Origin: Roseiconus nitratireducens | GTDB taxonomy: Bacteria; Planctomycetota; Planctomycetia; Pirellulales; Pirellulaceae | DNA length: 64,000 nt | Assembly (NCBI RefSeq): GCF_008629675.1 | Contig: NZ_VWOX01000005.1 | Location: 1-64,000, forward strand | Direction of reading: 5' to 3' | Shown here: positions 37,349 through 45,926 of the stretch, one piece after another | Position numbering within the stretch: position 1 is the stretch's first letter | Layout: each line of letters starts with the position of its first letter | Translations under genes and position numbers: made by a program | The notes under the pieces: model-generated | Databases searched by the model: none | The model's input: the letters and a program-made list of their open reading frames with translations, nothing else | Told to the model about the DNA's origin: nothing

Positions 37349-38479
37349 TTAGCGATCGATCGGACGATCGCGTTCGGCAATCCGTTCGCGGTCATTCTGA
37401 ATGCCCTCCAGAATCCAGCGGCGGAGCGTCGCATCGTAGCCTCCCGAAAACAGCTGGCCTCCGTGCGATGCCAGCGCTGCGATGGAACCGACGTGACCCG
37501 ACAACTGTTCGACAACCCGCCCCACGGTGACATCGACAATTCGAATCACGTTGTCGCTGCCCGCAACCGCCAAGTGCTCGGAATCCACAATGCTTAGCGA
37601 AAACAACTTTCCGCTTGTCACGGGAACCTTGGCAACCACTTGCTTCGCTTCGGTATCGAATAATCCCACCACACCGTCTTCCCCGACACTGACCACGACG
37701 GGGCTGGATGGGGCAAAGGTCAAGGCGTGTGCCCGGCCGCGATGGACGGGAAAGCCGCCCACCAATCGGTTGCTGCCGCGATCAAACAGATGCAGATCAC
37801 CGCTTCGACCCGCGACGACCAACATTGCCCCGTCGCCACGATACGCCACCGCCCGCAGGTCATTGCAAGCACAGTTCAATCGCGGCGAGTCTCCGTCGGC
37901 ACGGCCGATCAGATACAGATCGCTTTCAAAACCGACGGCTGCCATCTCCCGTCCGTCCGGCGAAAAGCGCACGCACGTCAGAGCCATCCCTGCGGCCATC
38001 CGCTGCAACACCTGAAAATCGGTTTGCCGGTCCCAGACGATCAACTGCCCGTCGTTACCGGCCGATACCAGTCGCCGCCCCTGGGCATCGAACGCCAAGG
38101 TGCGAATCAGATCGGAATGCCCCTGGAGCGTGGCGACCGTTTGCAGTGTCTGCACGTTCAGCAAGCGGATCGCATGGTCGTCGCCGGCCACCGCAATCAG
38201 TTGCCCACGCGGATCCGCCGCGATCGACCGGACCACCGTGCGACCGTAGTCGGCACTGATCGGCTGCAGCTCAATCGTTTTTTGACGCACCGGTCCGATC
38301 GTCCGCGAGGCTCGACCGCTGGTCCAGGTGGCGGAGGGATCCGACGGATCGGTTCCCTCGTCCGCGGAGAGTGCGCCGGCGAACGTCCCCCTGGTCGAAA
38401 TCCCACTTGCCAATGAAAGCAACAGAGACCGACGCGAGACGGTTCCGATCCGCGGGGGTGCAACGAGTTGCTGGGGCAT
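37349..38479 (-). CDS. Tat-exported WD40 beta-propeller protein
   Basis: ATG at 38479 gives 376 residues and a twin-arginine-like start (VSRRSLLLSLASG) ending near ALSADE. WD40-like repeats follow, with blades such as 'VRSIAADPRGQLIAVAGDDHAIRLLNVQTLQ', 'IRTLAFDAQGRRLVSAGNDGQLIVWDRQ' and a last 'IAALASHGGQLFSGGYDATLRRWILEG'. About seven blades fit a complete propeller. Such periplasmic propellers are common in planctomycetes with unknown partners. It lies 139 bases downstream of the giant surface protein gene's start codon side, on the same strand, so it may be upstream in a shared transcript. Confidence 0.78.
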   Translation of the reverse strand: MPQQLVAPPRIGTVSRRSLLLSLASGISTRGTFAGALSADEGTDPSDPSATWTSGRASRTIGPVRQKTIELQPISADYGRTVVRSIAADPRGQLIAVAGDDHAIRLLNVQTLQTVATLQGHSDLIRTLAFDAQGRRLVSAGNDGQLIVWDRQTDFQVLQRMAAGMALTCVRFSPDGREMAAVGFESDLYLIGRADGDSPRLNCACNDLRAVAYRGDGAMLVVAGRSGDLHLFDRGSNRLVGGFPVHRGRAHALTFAPSSPVVVSVGEDGVVGLFDTEAKQVVAKVPVTSGKLFSLSIVDSEHLAVAGSDNVIRIVDVTVGRVVEQLSGHVGSIAALASHGGQLFSGGYDATLRRWILEGIQNDRERIAERDRPIDR

Positions 38480-38730
38480 GCGTGAAGGTTCTCCCGGGGC
38501 GGGACGGAATCTGCCAATGGTGGACGAAGTCGCCGGACGCGCCCTGCGCACGGCTACACCCGCTTCTCCCATCGGCCAATTTGCCCGGCACGCATGACCG
38601 GATCATTCGGAAATCTTTACCAAGCGAGAACTTCGGACCTGAATAAAAGCACACCTGGCGTCCGCCAGAGTGGCTGCCTTCTGGTCGCGTCGCGGGGGAA
38701 CGGACGGGTGGGTTGAGGGGGCGGAGCGAG

Positions 38731-39097
38731 GATGGCGGAGCCATCCCAGCAGTGCGTCCCCGGGCGGAGCCCGGGAACCAGGGAGCGGGAGGTTTGTCTG
38801 GTTCCAAGGCTCCCGCCTTGGAACCCACCGCAACGCAGGCTCCGCCTGCCGCGGATGGCGGAGCCATCCCAGCAGTGCGTCCCCGGGCGGAGCCCGGGAA
38901 CGAGGGAGTGGGAGATTTGCCTGGTTCCAAGGCTCCGCCTTGGAACCCACTGCAACGCAGGCTCCGCCTGCCGCGGATGGCGGAGCCATCCCAGCAGTGC
39001 GTCCCCGGGCGGAGCCCGGGAACGAGGGAGCGGGAGGTTTGTCTGGTTCCAAGGCTCCCGCCTTGGAACCCACCGCAACGCAGGCTCCGCCTGCCGC
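38731..39097. repeat. Three tandem copies of a 122-bp palindrome-rich repeat
   Basis: Units start at 38731, 38854 and 38976 with 123- and 122-base spacing. Each contains gatggcggagccatc, cccgggcggagcccggg, a 'ccaaggc...gccttgg' stem and aggctccgcct, so it folds into several hairpins. The region 38573-39268 has no credible gene; open frames on both strands merely read through the repeats. Confidence 0.9.
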
Positions 39098-39268
39098 CGA
39101 CGCCTTGCTAGCAACCAAAATCTCTGAGGCACAAAACCTTCTTGCCGGAAACCGGCATTGGCCTATTCCTGATGGCAGCCAAATTGCTAAAACCCCCCGG
39201 CATCGCGGCGGCGGAAGAACCGCTGGGCCGCGTGAGCGTGCAACGGAAACCGATCGAGAACTCCAAGG

Positions 39269-40228
39269 ATGGTGATGCTGGTGATGGGAAAACGCCGCCT
39301 CAAGAATCAAAGACTGCTTGCCGCCGGTTGCCTGATTGCATTCGGCGTGGGCTTCCCGATCCACTCGGCTGAACTGTCAGCCCAACAACCGCAAACGGCC
39401 GCACCGGCGGCCGTCAAGCAACCGTTTGACCCGTTGCCTGCGGAAAAACAAGCGGAGCTCGATCAAATCCTGCTGAAGTGGCAGGAGCAGAGCCAGGGGA
39501 CGCGAACCCTGGAATGCAAATTCGAACGTTGGCACTACGACCTGTTGGCCGCTCCGGCCGGCGTGCACGCGCACAAAGCCGAAGGTTTTGTGGCCTATGC
39601 CAAGCCGGACAAAGGTGTCTTCCGTGTCGACAACATCCTGTTTTACAACGGCATGAAGGACCAGAAGCCTCAGTACGGAGCCGATCCGACGAAACAGGGA
39701 GAGTACTGGGTGTGCAACGGGACCGAATTGATTGAATACGATCGCGGTGAAAAGAAATGCACCGTTCAAACCTTGCCCGAAAACATGCGAGGGCAACAGA
39801 TCTTCAACAGCCCGCTACCGTTCGTCTTCAACTTGGACGCAGCGGAAATCAAACAACGGTATTGGATCCGGACACTCAAGTCGCCCAAGCCGAACACGTT
39901 TCTGATCGAAGCCTGGCCCAAACGCCAGGAAGACCGCGCCCAGTACAAAACCGTCCAGGTCGTGTTGAACCAGCAGTTCGAACCCGAAGTGCTAATCATG
40001 TATGCCCCGAATTTTCACGCCAAGTTGGCGCCGCAGTGGGATCACTATCAGTTCAGCAACGTCAAACGGAACGCGCTGACAGCCACCTTGCGGCAGTTCA
40101 TGGGCAACTTCATTCCGAAGAAGCCGCCATCCGACTGGGAAGTGGTTCGCGAAAACTTTGTCCCGCCACAAATTGCCAATCAGCCCAACGGCGGCGAACA
40201 ACAACCGGCAGCACCGCGTCGCGAATAG
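39269..40228 (+). CDS. Secreted TIGR03009-like protein
   Basis: The 319-residue protein starts with a signal peptide (a basic GKRRLKNQR then LLAAGCLIAFGVGFPI, cleavage near HSA-EL). The body, 'WQEQSQGTRTLECKFERWHYD', 'GFVAYAKPDKGVFRVDN', 'WVCNGTELIEYD', 'RGQQIFNSPLPFVFNLDAAEIKQRYWIRTL' and 'WPKRQEDRAQYKTVQVVL', matches what I recall of TIGR03009, a planctomycete family with a LolA/LolB-like lipid-binding look. The function is unknown. It has a Pro/Gln-rich end. ATG at 39284 is an alternative start. Confidence 0.75.
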   Translation: MVMLVMGKRRLKNQRLLAAGCLIAFGVGFPIHSAELSAQQPQTAAPAAVKQPFDPLPAEKQAELDQILLKWQEQSQGTRTLECKFERWHYDLLAAPAGVHAHKAEGFVAYAKPDKGVFRVDNILFYNGMKDQKPQYGADPTKQGEYWVCNGTELIEYDRGEKKCTVQTLPENMRGQQIFNSPLPFVFNLDAAEIKQRYWIRTLKSPKPNTFLIEAWPKRQEDRAQYKTVQVVLNQQFEPEVLIMYAPNFHAKLAPQWDHYQFSNVKRNALTATLRQFMGNFIPKKPPSDWEVVRENFVPPQIANQPNGGEQQPAAPRRE

Positions 40229-40562
40229 TCGACATCAATGCAGATGCTCGCGAACGACCTTCACCTTGCGTCTTGGAGGTTGTGACGCTGTTTCACCCTA
40301 AAGGTCGAGCGCAGCCGGGGAAGAATCGCCTGGCTGCTCGCGGACGGCGTTGCTGTCGCCGATTTGCGGCTCGTTGGACATCGCGAAGTTCAATCAAAAA
40401 CACCGTGATTTGCAGTGCGGTGAGCGGCAAGTCGATTGAGGCGAGAAAACCCGCGGCTAACGCCGCGCGGCTCACCCGAAGAAAACCACGCTCTGGCGAG
40501 CGTGGCTACTCGCAGGGGGCTGTCGGCGGTTCGTGACCTCCGATGCAATTCAACGAAGGTCG
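40229..40562. other. Intergenic stretch with dispersed repeat
   Basis: 334 bases between convergent genes. It contains a dispersed repeat (40388-40477) and short inverted segments such as cacgctctggcgagcgtgg, the layout of bidirectional terminators or REP-like elements. No gene is supported. Confidence 0.5.
40388..40477. repeat. Dispersed repeat, copy A
   Basis: Shares 'gttcaatcaaaaacaccgtg', 'gagcggcaag', 'ttgaggcgagaaaacccgcg' and 'gcggctcaccc' in order with 63003-63112. The 3' part holds a gcggctaacgccgc palindrome. Confidence 0.85.
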
Positions 40563-42029
40563 CTACGATCCGTCCGACGCTTGCAGTGCCCGATCGATCG
40601 CTGCCTCGGTTTCCGGGTTCGGCTTGAACGATCCTGGTCGTTTCCCCTGGGCAATCTGTTTCGGCGTCGAGCCGAGTTGATTCTTTCGGTTCCAGTGTTC
40701 TGGCTGGGCCCCCAATTCAACCAACAGATCCACCACCCGAGGAAAGCTGCGGTAGGCGGCACCGTGGACCACCGTTTCGCCATGTTCATCCCGGTCATCC
40801 AAATGCCCGCCCCACTGGACCAGCTGTCGCACCATGGCCAACGTCTCCGCTTCGGTCCCAGGAAACTCGTCAGCGACAAAGATCCCGACACCGGCTGCGG
40901 CCAGCAGGGGCGTCGTGCCGTCCGCGTTGGCCAGTTGAACGTCCGCGCCAAGTTCGACCAATAGCCGCGCGTAGGGCAGGTCCGACGTGTAGGCGGCATA
41001 CAACAATGGCGTCGCGCCGCGATCATTCAAGCGGGCCGCGCGGTACTTACCGTCTTCCAACTGCAAATTCACGTCCGCGCCACGCCGGACCAATTCCCGG
41101 GCAAATTGCAGGCTGCCAACCTGTCCGGAACCGACCGGCGGCGGATCGCCCATCGCGTTGTCTCCACGCGGCGGTCGGCGAACCCACGAGAGCGCGTGCA
41201 GCGGAGCAAACCCGCTGCGTTGGTCGTTGGGATCGGCGCCCCAATCCACCATCATCAGTGCTAACTCAAAATGCCCGCTTTCGACCGCCAACAGCAGCGG
41301 CGACATGCCCTTCCGCGGCGCCCGGCCCGACGTCCTTAACGGGTTCATCGTCGCCTGAATGTCCGCGCCGGCGTCCAGCAACCGCCGCACGATGTCGGCG
41401 TGTCCCTGGCGAGCCGCAAAATGCAGGGCAGTGAAGCCGCTGCGCAAATCGTGCTGCCAATCACAGCCGTGCTCCAGCAACACGTCGACCGCTTCCAGAT
41501 TGCCGCGTGCGGCCGCCCACATCAACGCCGTTTGGCCGTCGCGTTGCTTGGCATCCACCGCCGCGCCGCGTTCAATCAACGCTTCGACCAACGCAGCGTT
41601 GCCTGCCCGAGCTGCATGCATCAACACGGTTTCGCCGCCAGCCAGAACCGTCTGGGCGTCGGCTCCGGCCCCCAGCAACACGTTCGCGGCTTCATCATGT
41701 CCCAGGCGGCAGGCAACCGCGAGCGGCGTGATGCCGTATTCGGTCGCCACGTCCTCTTTCGCGCCGGCCGCCAGCAATTGTTCGACCACCTTGGGTTGAT
41801 TCCAAAACGCGGCCCAGTGCAAAGCCGTCATCCCGTCCGGCTGCGGTGCGTCGACCTTCCCCTGGTCGCCGAGTCCCTGGTCGCCAAGCGAGGCGACGAC
41901 GTCTTTCCAACGCTGCTGCTCGGCCAAGTCAGCGATCGATGATTCAGCCGATTGGGCCTTGCTCGCCCCGACCAGGAACTCGACCGATCCGGCTAGAAAC
42001 AGCGTCAACAGCAGCAACGGAAATCGCAT
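40563..42029 (-). CDS. Secreted ankyrin-repeat protein
   Basis: From ATG at 42029 the 488-residue protein has a signal peptide (MRFPLLLLTLFLAGSVEFLVGAS) and about ten ankyrin repeats of the form 'DG.TALHWAA..N...VV..LL.AGA'. Clear units are GMTALHWAAFWNQ, GITPLAVACRLGHDEAANVLLGAGAD, GFTALHFAARQGHADIVRRLLDAGAD and GTTPLLAAAGVG. Ankyrin arrays bind proteins; the partner is unknown. Upstream in-frame ATGs lack a signal peptide at the start. It lies 118 bases after smc on the same strand. Confidence 0.85.
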   Translation of the reverse strand: MRFPLLLLTLFLAGSVEFLVGASKAQSAESSIADLAEQQRWKDVVASLGDQGLGDQGKVDAPQPDGMTALHWAAFWNQPKVVEQLLAAGAKEDVATEYGITPLAVACRLGHDEAANVLLGAGADAQTVLAGGETVLMHAARAGNAALVEALIERGAAVDAKQRDGQTALMWAAARGNLEAVDVLLEHGCDWQHDLRSGFTALHFAARQGHADIVRRLLDAGADIQATMNPLRTSGRAPRKGMSPLLLAVESGHFELALMMVDWGADPNDQRSGFAPLHALSWVRRPPRGDNAMGDPPPVGSGQVGSLQFARELVRRGADVNLQLEDGKYRAARLNDRGATPLLYAAYTSDLPYARLLVELGADVQLANADGTTPLLAAAGVGIFVADEFPGTEAETLAMVRQLVQWGGHLDDRDEHGETVVHGAAYRSFPRVVDLLVELGAQPEHWNRKNQLGSTPKQIAQGKRPGSFKPNPETEAAIDRALQASDGS

Positions 42030-42147
42030 GGACAACCCCGACGGTAAAGGAAGACCATTCATTGTAGCGAACCGCGCGGGCCGATCGGATAAGGAGCGAA
42101 AGGGCGGCAAAACAGGCGAGCCCGTGGGAACTGCGGGGGCAAGCGAA

Positions 42148-45100
42148 TCAGGCCGCTTCGCCTTCGCTGATTTCGCCGTCGTCGCTGACGTCTTCGAAAC
42201 GGATGGAGACGCGTTTGCTGACACCCGATTCCTGCATCGTGACGCCGTACAACGTCGTCGCCGCCGTCATCGTCTTCTTGCTGTGCGTGACGACGACAAA
42301 TTTGCTGTGATCCAGAAACTCATTGAGCACCGTCACAAAGCGGCCGATGTTCGCTTCGTCGAACGGTGCATCCACTTCATCCAGCACGCAAAACGGGCTG
42401 GGACGGTATTGGAAGATGGACATCAGCAACGCGACCGCGGTCAATGCCTTTTCCCCGCCGGACAACAACGAGTTGCTGAAACTGGGCTTGCCGGGCGGCG
42501 TTGCCAGGATCTCGACGCCGGCTTCCAGCGGGTCTTCGGATTCCTCCAGGACCAGATCGGCGTGCCCGCCCCCGAACGACTTGCGATAGAGTTTTTGAAA
42601 GTTTTGGCGGATCGCTTCCAACGTATCCAAAAACAGCCGTCGGCTGTCGGCATTGATCCGCCCGATGATGCGTTGCAACGAATCCTTGGCGGCGGTCAAA
42701 TCCTCATACTGGCCGTTGAGATGATCGAATCGCTCTTGCAAGCCCTCCAACTCCGCCAAGGCTTCCATGTTCACGCTGCTGGTGCGCTGCAGTTGGTCAC
42801 GCAACCGATTGATTTCCGCATCCATCGCCGCGCGATCGTCGATGTCGGCAATTTCTTCCGGCGGTTCATCATGCTCGAGGTCAATCTGATAATCCTCCTG
42901 CAACCTTTCGGCCAACGTCGCCAATCGGTGTCGGGCGTTGTCGCGGCGACTGGTGATCGCGTGCACCGACTCACTGGCCTCGGCGGCCAGCTTGATGATC
43001 TGCTCGCTGGCACGTGCGGTTTCGCGATTCGCCTCGCGCACGGCATCCGCCTGGCGGGCCAGATCGTGCAAGGCCTTTTGGTGTTGCTCGCTTTCCCAGT
43101 GCAGCGTTGCCAATTCCGTGGTCGCCGAAAGCATTTGCTGGACCAATGATTCCATCCGCCCGCGCGCCGCATCGGCCCCGGCGCGTGCCTCGCCAACGGC
43201 GGTTTCGCGTTCCGCCTGATCGCGCCGCTGTTTCTCGATGGCGCTCACCAATGCTTCATGCTTTTGTTCGGCTCGCGCCAAATCAACCGAAATCGTCATC
43301 ACGCCCGCGGTTGCCGTTTGCAACGCCTGTTGCGTCTCCGACAACATCTCTTCGATCTCCGCCGACTCGCTTTCCAGCAGTTCGATCTCGTGCCGTGCCG
43401 ATGCGATTTCCGCCTGAATCTCAGCGGCTTCCTCGCGGCCGCGCGCCTGTTCGGCGCGATTCGCTTCAATTTCCGACGCGATCCCCTCGTGCAATTGGCG
43501 ACCGGATTCGACACGCTCGCCGGCGTGACGCTGATCGGCCTGGGCGGTCGCCAGCTCGGTCAGCGCATCCCGGTGCCGTCGTTCCAGCCGCCCCAACTCG
43601 GCGGACTGCCGGTCGACAAGCTGCGCCAGGGTGCCGATCTCTTGATCGTTCTCAGAGATCTGGAGGGTGTAATCTTCGATCTGCTCCGCAGCCGCGGTCA
43701 GTTCGCTGCGGCGGCTGACCAATCCGGTGGCTGAAGCCACGGTCCCCAGAATCATCGTCCCGTCGCTTTCCAAGACTTCGCCCTGACGGGTCACGAACCG
43801 TTGGCCGCGGCCGCCGAGTTTGCAAATCTTGTGGGCCGCATCCAGGTCTTCGACCAGCCACGTCGACGAAAGCAGGTGCGAGATCAGCTTGAATTGATTC
43901 GGTGCGCACTCGATCACCCGATCGGCGCGGCCAATCACGCCACGCAGACCCGCCAGCTGAATCCGGTTTTCCGTTGGTGGTTCCGGTAGCTGATCGGTGC
44001 GGATGATTCCGACGCGCCCGTCGGCCGTGACTTGGCCGCTGCGGATCGCTTCGGAAAGAGCCGGCCCGGAGGTGACCAGGTACTGTGCCCGGTGCGCCAA
44101 AGCGGCATCGATCATCGGTGCGGTGTGCATGTCTGCGCTGACCAAGTCGGCCACCATCCCGTCGACGATGATCTTGTCGGCCAACTCCTCCGACTGTGCC
44201 AACTGTTGAAGCACTTCCCGGACGCCGCCGGAAACACCTTCCTGACGATGCTGCAAATCTTCCAGGACCAGGTACCGCTGCCGAACACCTTCCAGACGCG
44301 CTCGAAGCTCTGCCGTCTCTCCGCTGCGACGGTCCAAGACCCGACGGTTCTCGTTCGCTTCCGTTTCCGCATCGCGAATCTCGCCGGCCAACGTTTCAAT
44401 CGTCCCGGTCAGTTCCTCCACCCGTCGCGCATGCTCCTGGGCATCTTGTTCCGCCTGGCGGAGCTGCGTTTCAGCGGCCTGTTGACGATCCGTCAGATTC
44501 TCCAAGGCCCGTTCGGCCTCGGCCAGCTTGATCTCGACGCGTTGCAAACCGGACTCTTTTTCCGTCACGCGACGCACGGTGATCAGGTGACGGCGCTGCA
44601 ACTGGTCGCGTTGCTTGATGATTTCATCGGCCTCCGCCTGGACCCGATCGCGATCGGATTCGGCTTTCGCGGCCCGTTGGCGAACCGCAATCAGATCCGC
44701 ACGACAAGCATCCTGCTGTGCGACGGCCTGACGCAATTGGGTCGCAGCGGCGCCGGCTTGGGCTTGCATCGCGCGGACCCGCCGCAACGACTTGGCGATT
44801 CCGGCGCGAAGCTCTTCGACCGACGCCTGGTCGGCATCGCGGCGCCCCGAGAGTGCTGCGATCCGCTGTAAGGAATCGCTCCGCTGCGTTTCCAATTGCC
44901 GGGCCTGGTCGGCGATCTGCTGCAATTCCAAGTCCGCCGCCTGACGACGCTCCGTCATCGACTCGCGCTCGGCCTGCAACGTCTTTTGCCGCTGCACCGC
45001 TTCGGCCAGTTCGCCTTCGCAGCCTTCGATTTCGGAGGTCAGGTTGGCCCAATCGTTCCAGGCCGCTACGGTCCTCAACTCCTTCAACCGCTCGCTGGCC

Positions 45101-45747
45101 TGGCGATACTTTTCCGCTTTGCTGGCTTGGCTGCGGACGCGTTTGAGCCGGGAACCGACCTCTTCGACAATGTCGCCCAACCGAGTCAGGTTGGATTGGA
45201 CGCGGGCCAGGCGTCGTTCGGCCTCCAGTTTTTTGGCCTTGAACCGGCTGATGCCGGCGGCCTCCTCAAAGATCGCGCGGCGGTCCTTGGCGTTGGCCTG
45301 CAGCATCCGGTCGACTTTGCCCTGCTCAATCAGGCTGTAGGCATCAATGCCGACGCCGGTTCCGCGAATCAGATCGCGGACGTCTTTCAGGCGAACAGCC
45401 TGTTGATTGATCAGGTACTCGCTCTCTCCGCTTCGATACACCCGGCGGGTGACATGGACCTCGGGGGCGTCGACCGGCAGATTGCCGGACGAATTGTCAA
45501 AGATGATGGTCGCTTCGGCCGCACCCGCCGCCGGACGGGTCTGGGACCCCTTGAAGATCACATCCGACATCTCCTTTCCCCGCAGACTCTTGGCACTCTG
45601 CGATCCGAGCACCCACTTCATTGCGTCGACGATGTTGGATTTCCCGCTCCCGTTGGGCCCCACGATGACGGTGATGCCGTCGGGAAAATCAAACCGCGTG
45701 CGATCTGCAAAGCTTTTGAAGCCGGCGAGTTCGAGAGCTTTGAGCAT
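42148..45747 (-). CDS. smc: Chromosome segregation protein SMC
   Basis: The 1199-residue protein has the N-terminal ATPase half (MLKALELAGFKSFADRT, Walker A GPNGSGKS at residues 30-37), a long coiled coil, and a hinge domain at about 500-670. The second coil and the C-terminal half follow, with the signature LLSGGEKALTA and Walker B CVLDEVDAPFDE. Length is typical of bacterial SMC. It compacts and separates chromosomes together with ScpA and ScpB, which are not encoded nearby. It is divergent from the TPR operon at 45927. Confidence 0.97.
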   Translation of the reverse strand: MLKALELAGFKSFADRTRFDFPDGITVIVGPNGSGKSNIVDAMKWVLGSQSAKSLRGKEMSDVIFKGSQTRPAAGAAEATIIFDNSSGNLPVDAPEVHVTRRVYRSGESEYLINQQAVRLKDVRDLIRGTGVGIDAYSLIEQGKVDRMLQANAKDRRAIFEEAAGISRFKAKKLEAERRLARVQSNLTRLGDIVEEVGSRLKRVRSQASKAEKYRQASERLKELRTVAAWNDWANLTSEIEGCEGELAEAVQRQKTLQAERESMTERRQAADLELQQIADQARQLETQRSDSLQRIAALSGRRDADQASVEELRAGIAKSLRRVRAMQAQAGAAATQLRQAVAQQDACRADLIAVRQRAAKAESDRDRVQAEADEIIKQRDQLQRRHLITVRRVTEKESGLQRVEIKLAEAERALENLTDRQQAAETQLRQAEQDAQEHARRVEELTGTIETLAGEIRDAETEANENRRVLDRRSGETAELRARLEGVRQRYLVLEDLQHRQEGVSGGVREVLQQLAQSEELADKIIVDGMVADLVSADMHTAPMIDAALAHRAQYLVTSGPALSEAIRSGQVTADGRVGIIRTDQLPEPPTENRIQLAGLRGVIGRADRVIECAPNQFKLISHLLSSTWLVEDLDAAHKICKLGGRGQRFVTRQGEVLESDGTMILGTVASATGLVSRRSELTAAAEQIEDYTLQISENDQEIGTLAQLVDRQSAELGRLERRHRDALTELATAQADQRHAGERVESGRQLHEGIASEIEANRAEQARGREEAAEIQAEIASARHEIELLESESAEIEEMLSETQQALQTATAGVMTISVDLARAEQKHEALVSAIEKQRRDQAERETAVGEARAGADAARGRMESLVQQMLSATTELATLHWESEQHQKALHDLARQADAVREANRETARASEQIIKLAAEASESVHAITSRRDNARHRLATLAERLQEDYQIDLEHDEPPEEIADIDDRAAMDAEINRLRDQLQRTSSVNMEALAELEGLQERFDHLNGQYEDLTAAKDSLQRIIGRINADSRRLFLDTLEAIRQNFQKLYRKSFGGGHADLVLEESEDPLEAGVEILATPPGKPSFSNSLLSGGEKALTAVALLMSIFQYRPSPFCVLDEVDAPFDEANIGRFVTVLNEFLDHSKFVVVTHSKKTMTAATTLYGVTMQESGVSKRVSIRFEDVSDDGEISEGEAA

Positions 45748-45926
45748 TCGCGGGTGGGGCGACGAAGGGACGAAGGAGACACCCTAAAGCGTAGATAAAA
45801 CGCCTGGTTGGGGATAGTTGGTATTGTCGCAATCGCCCCGGGAGAGCGGTTGGGAGCCGCGATTCCGCTTGCCAGCGAAGCGAGTTTTCCGGTAATCCGG
45901 AATGCACCGATTTTATCGCTGGTCTC

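Noticed and set aside
38713-39127. Several overlapping open frames of about 130 codons over the tandem repeats
   Set aside because: All are translations of the 122-bp repeat in different frames, without start sites or conserved domains.
41959-43149. 396-codon plus-strand frame opposite smc
   Set aside because: smc is unmistakable on the other strand with full-length motifs; this frame is its shadow.
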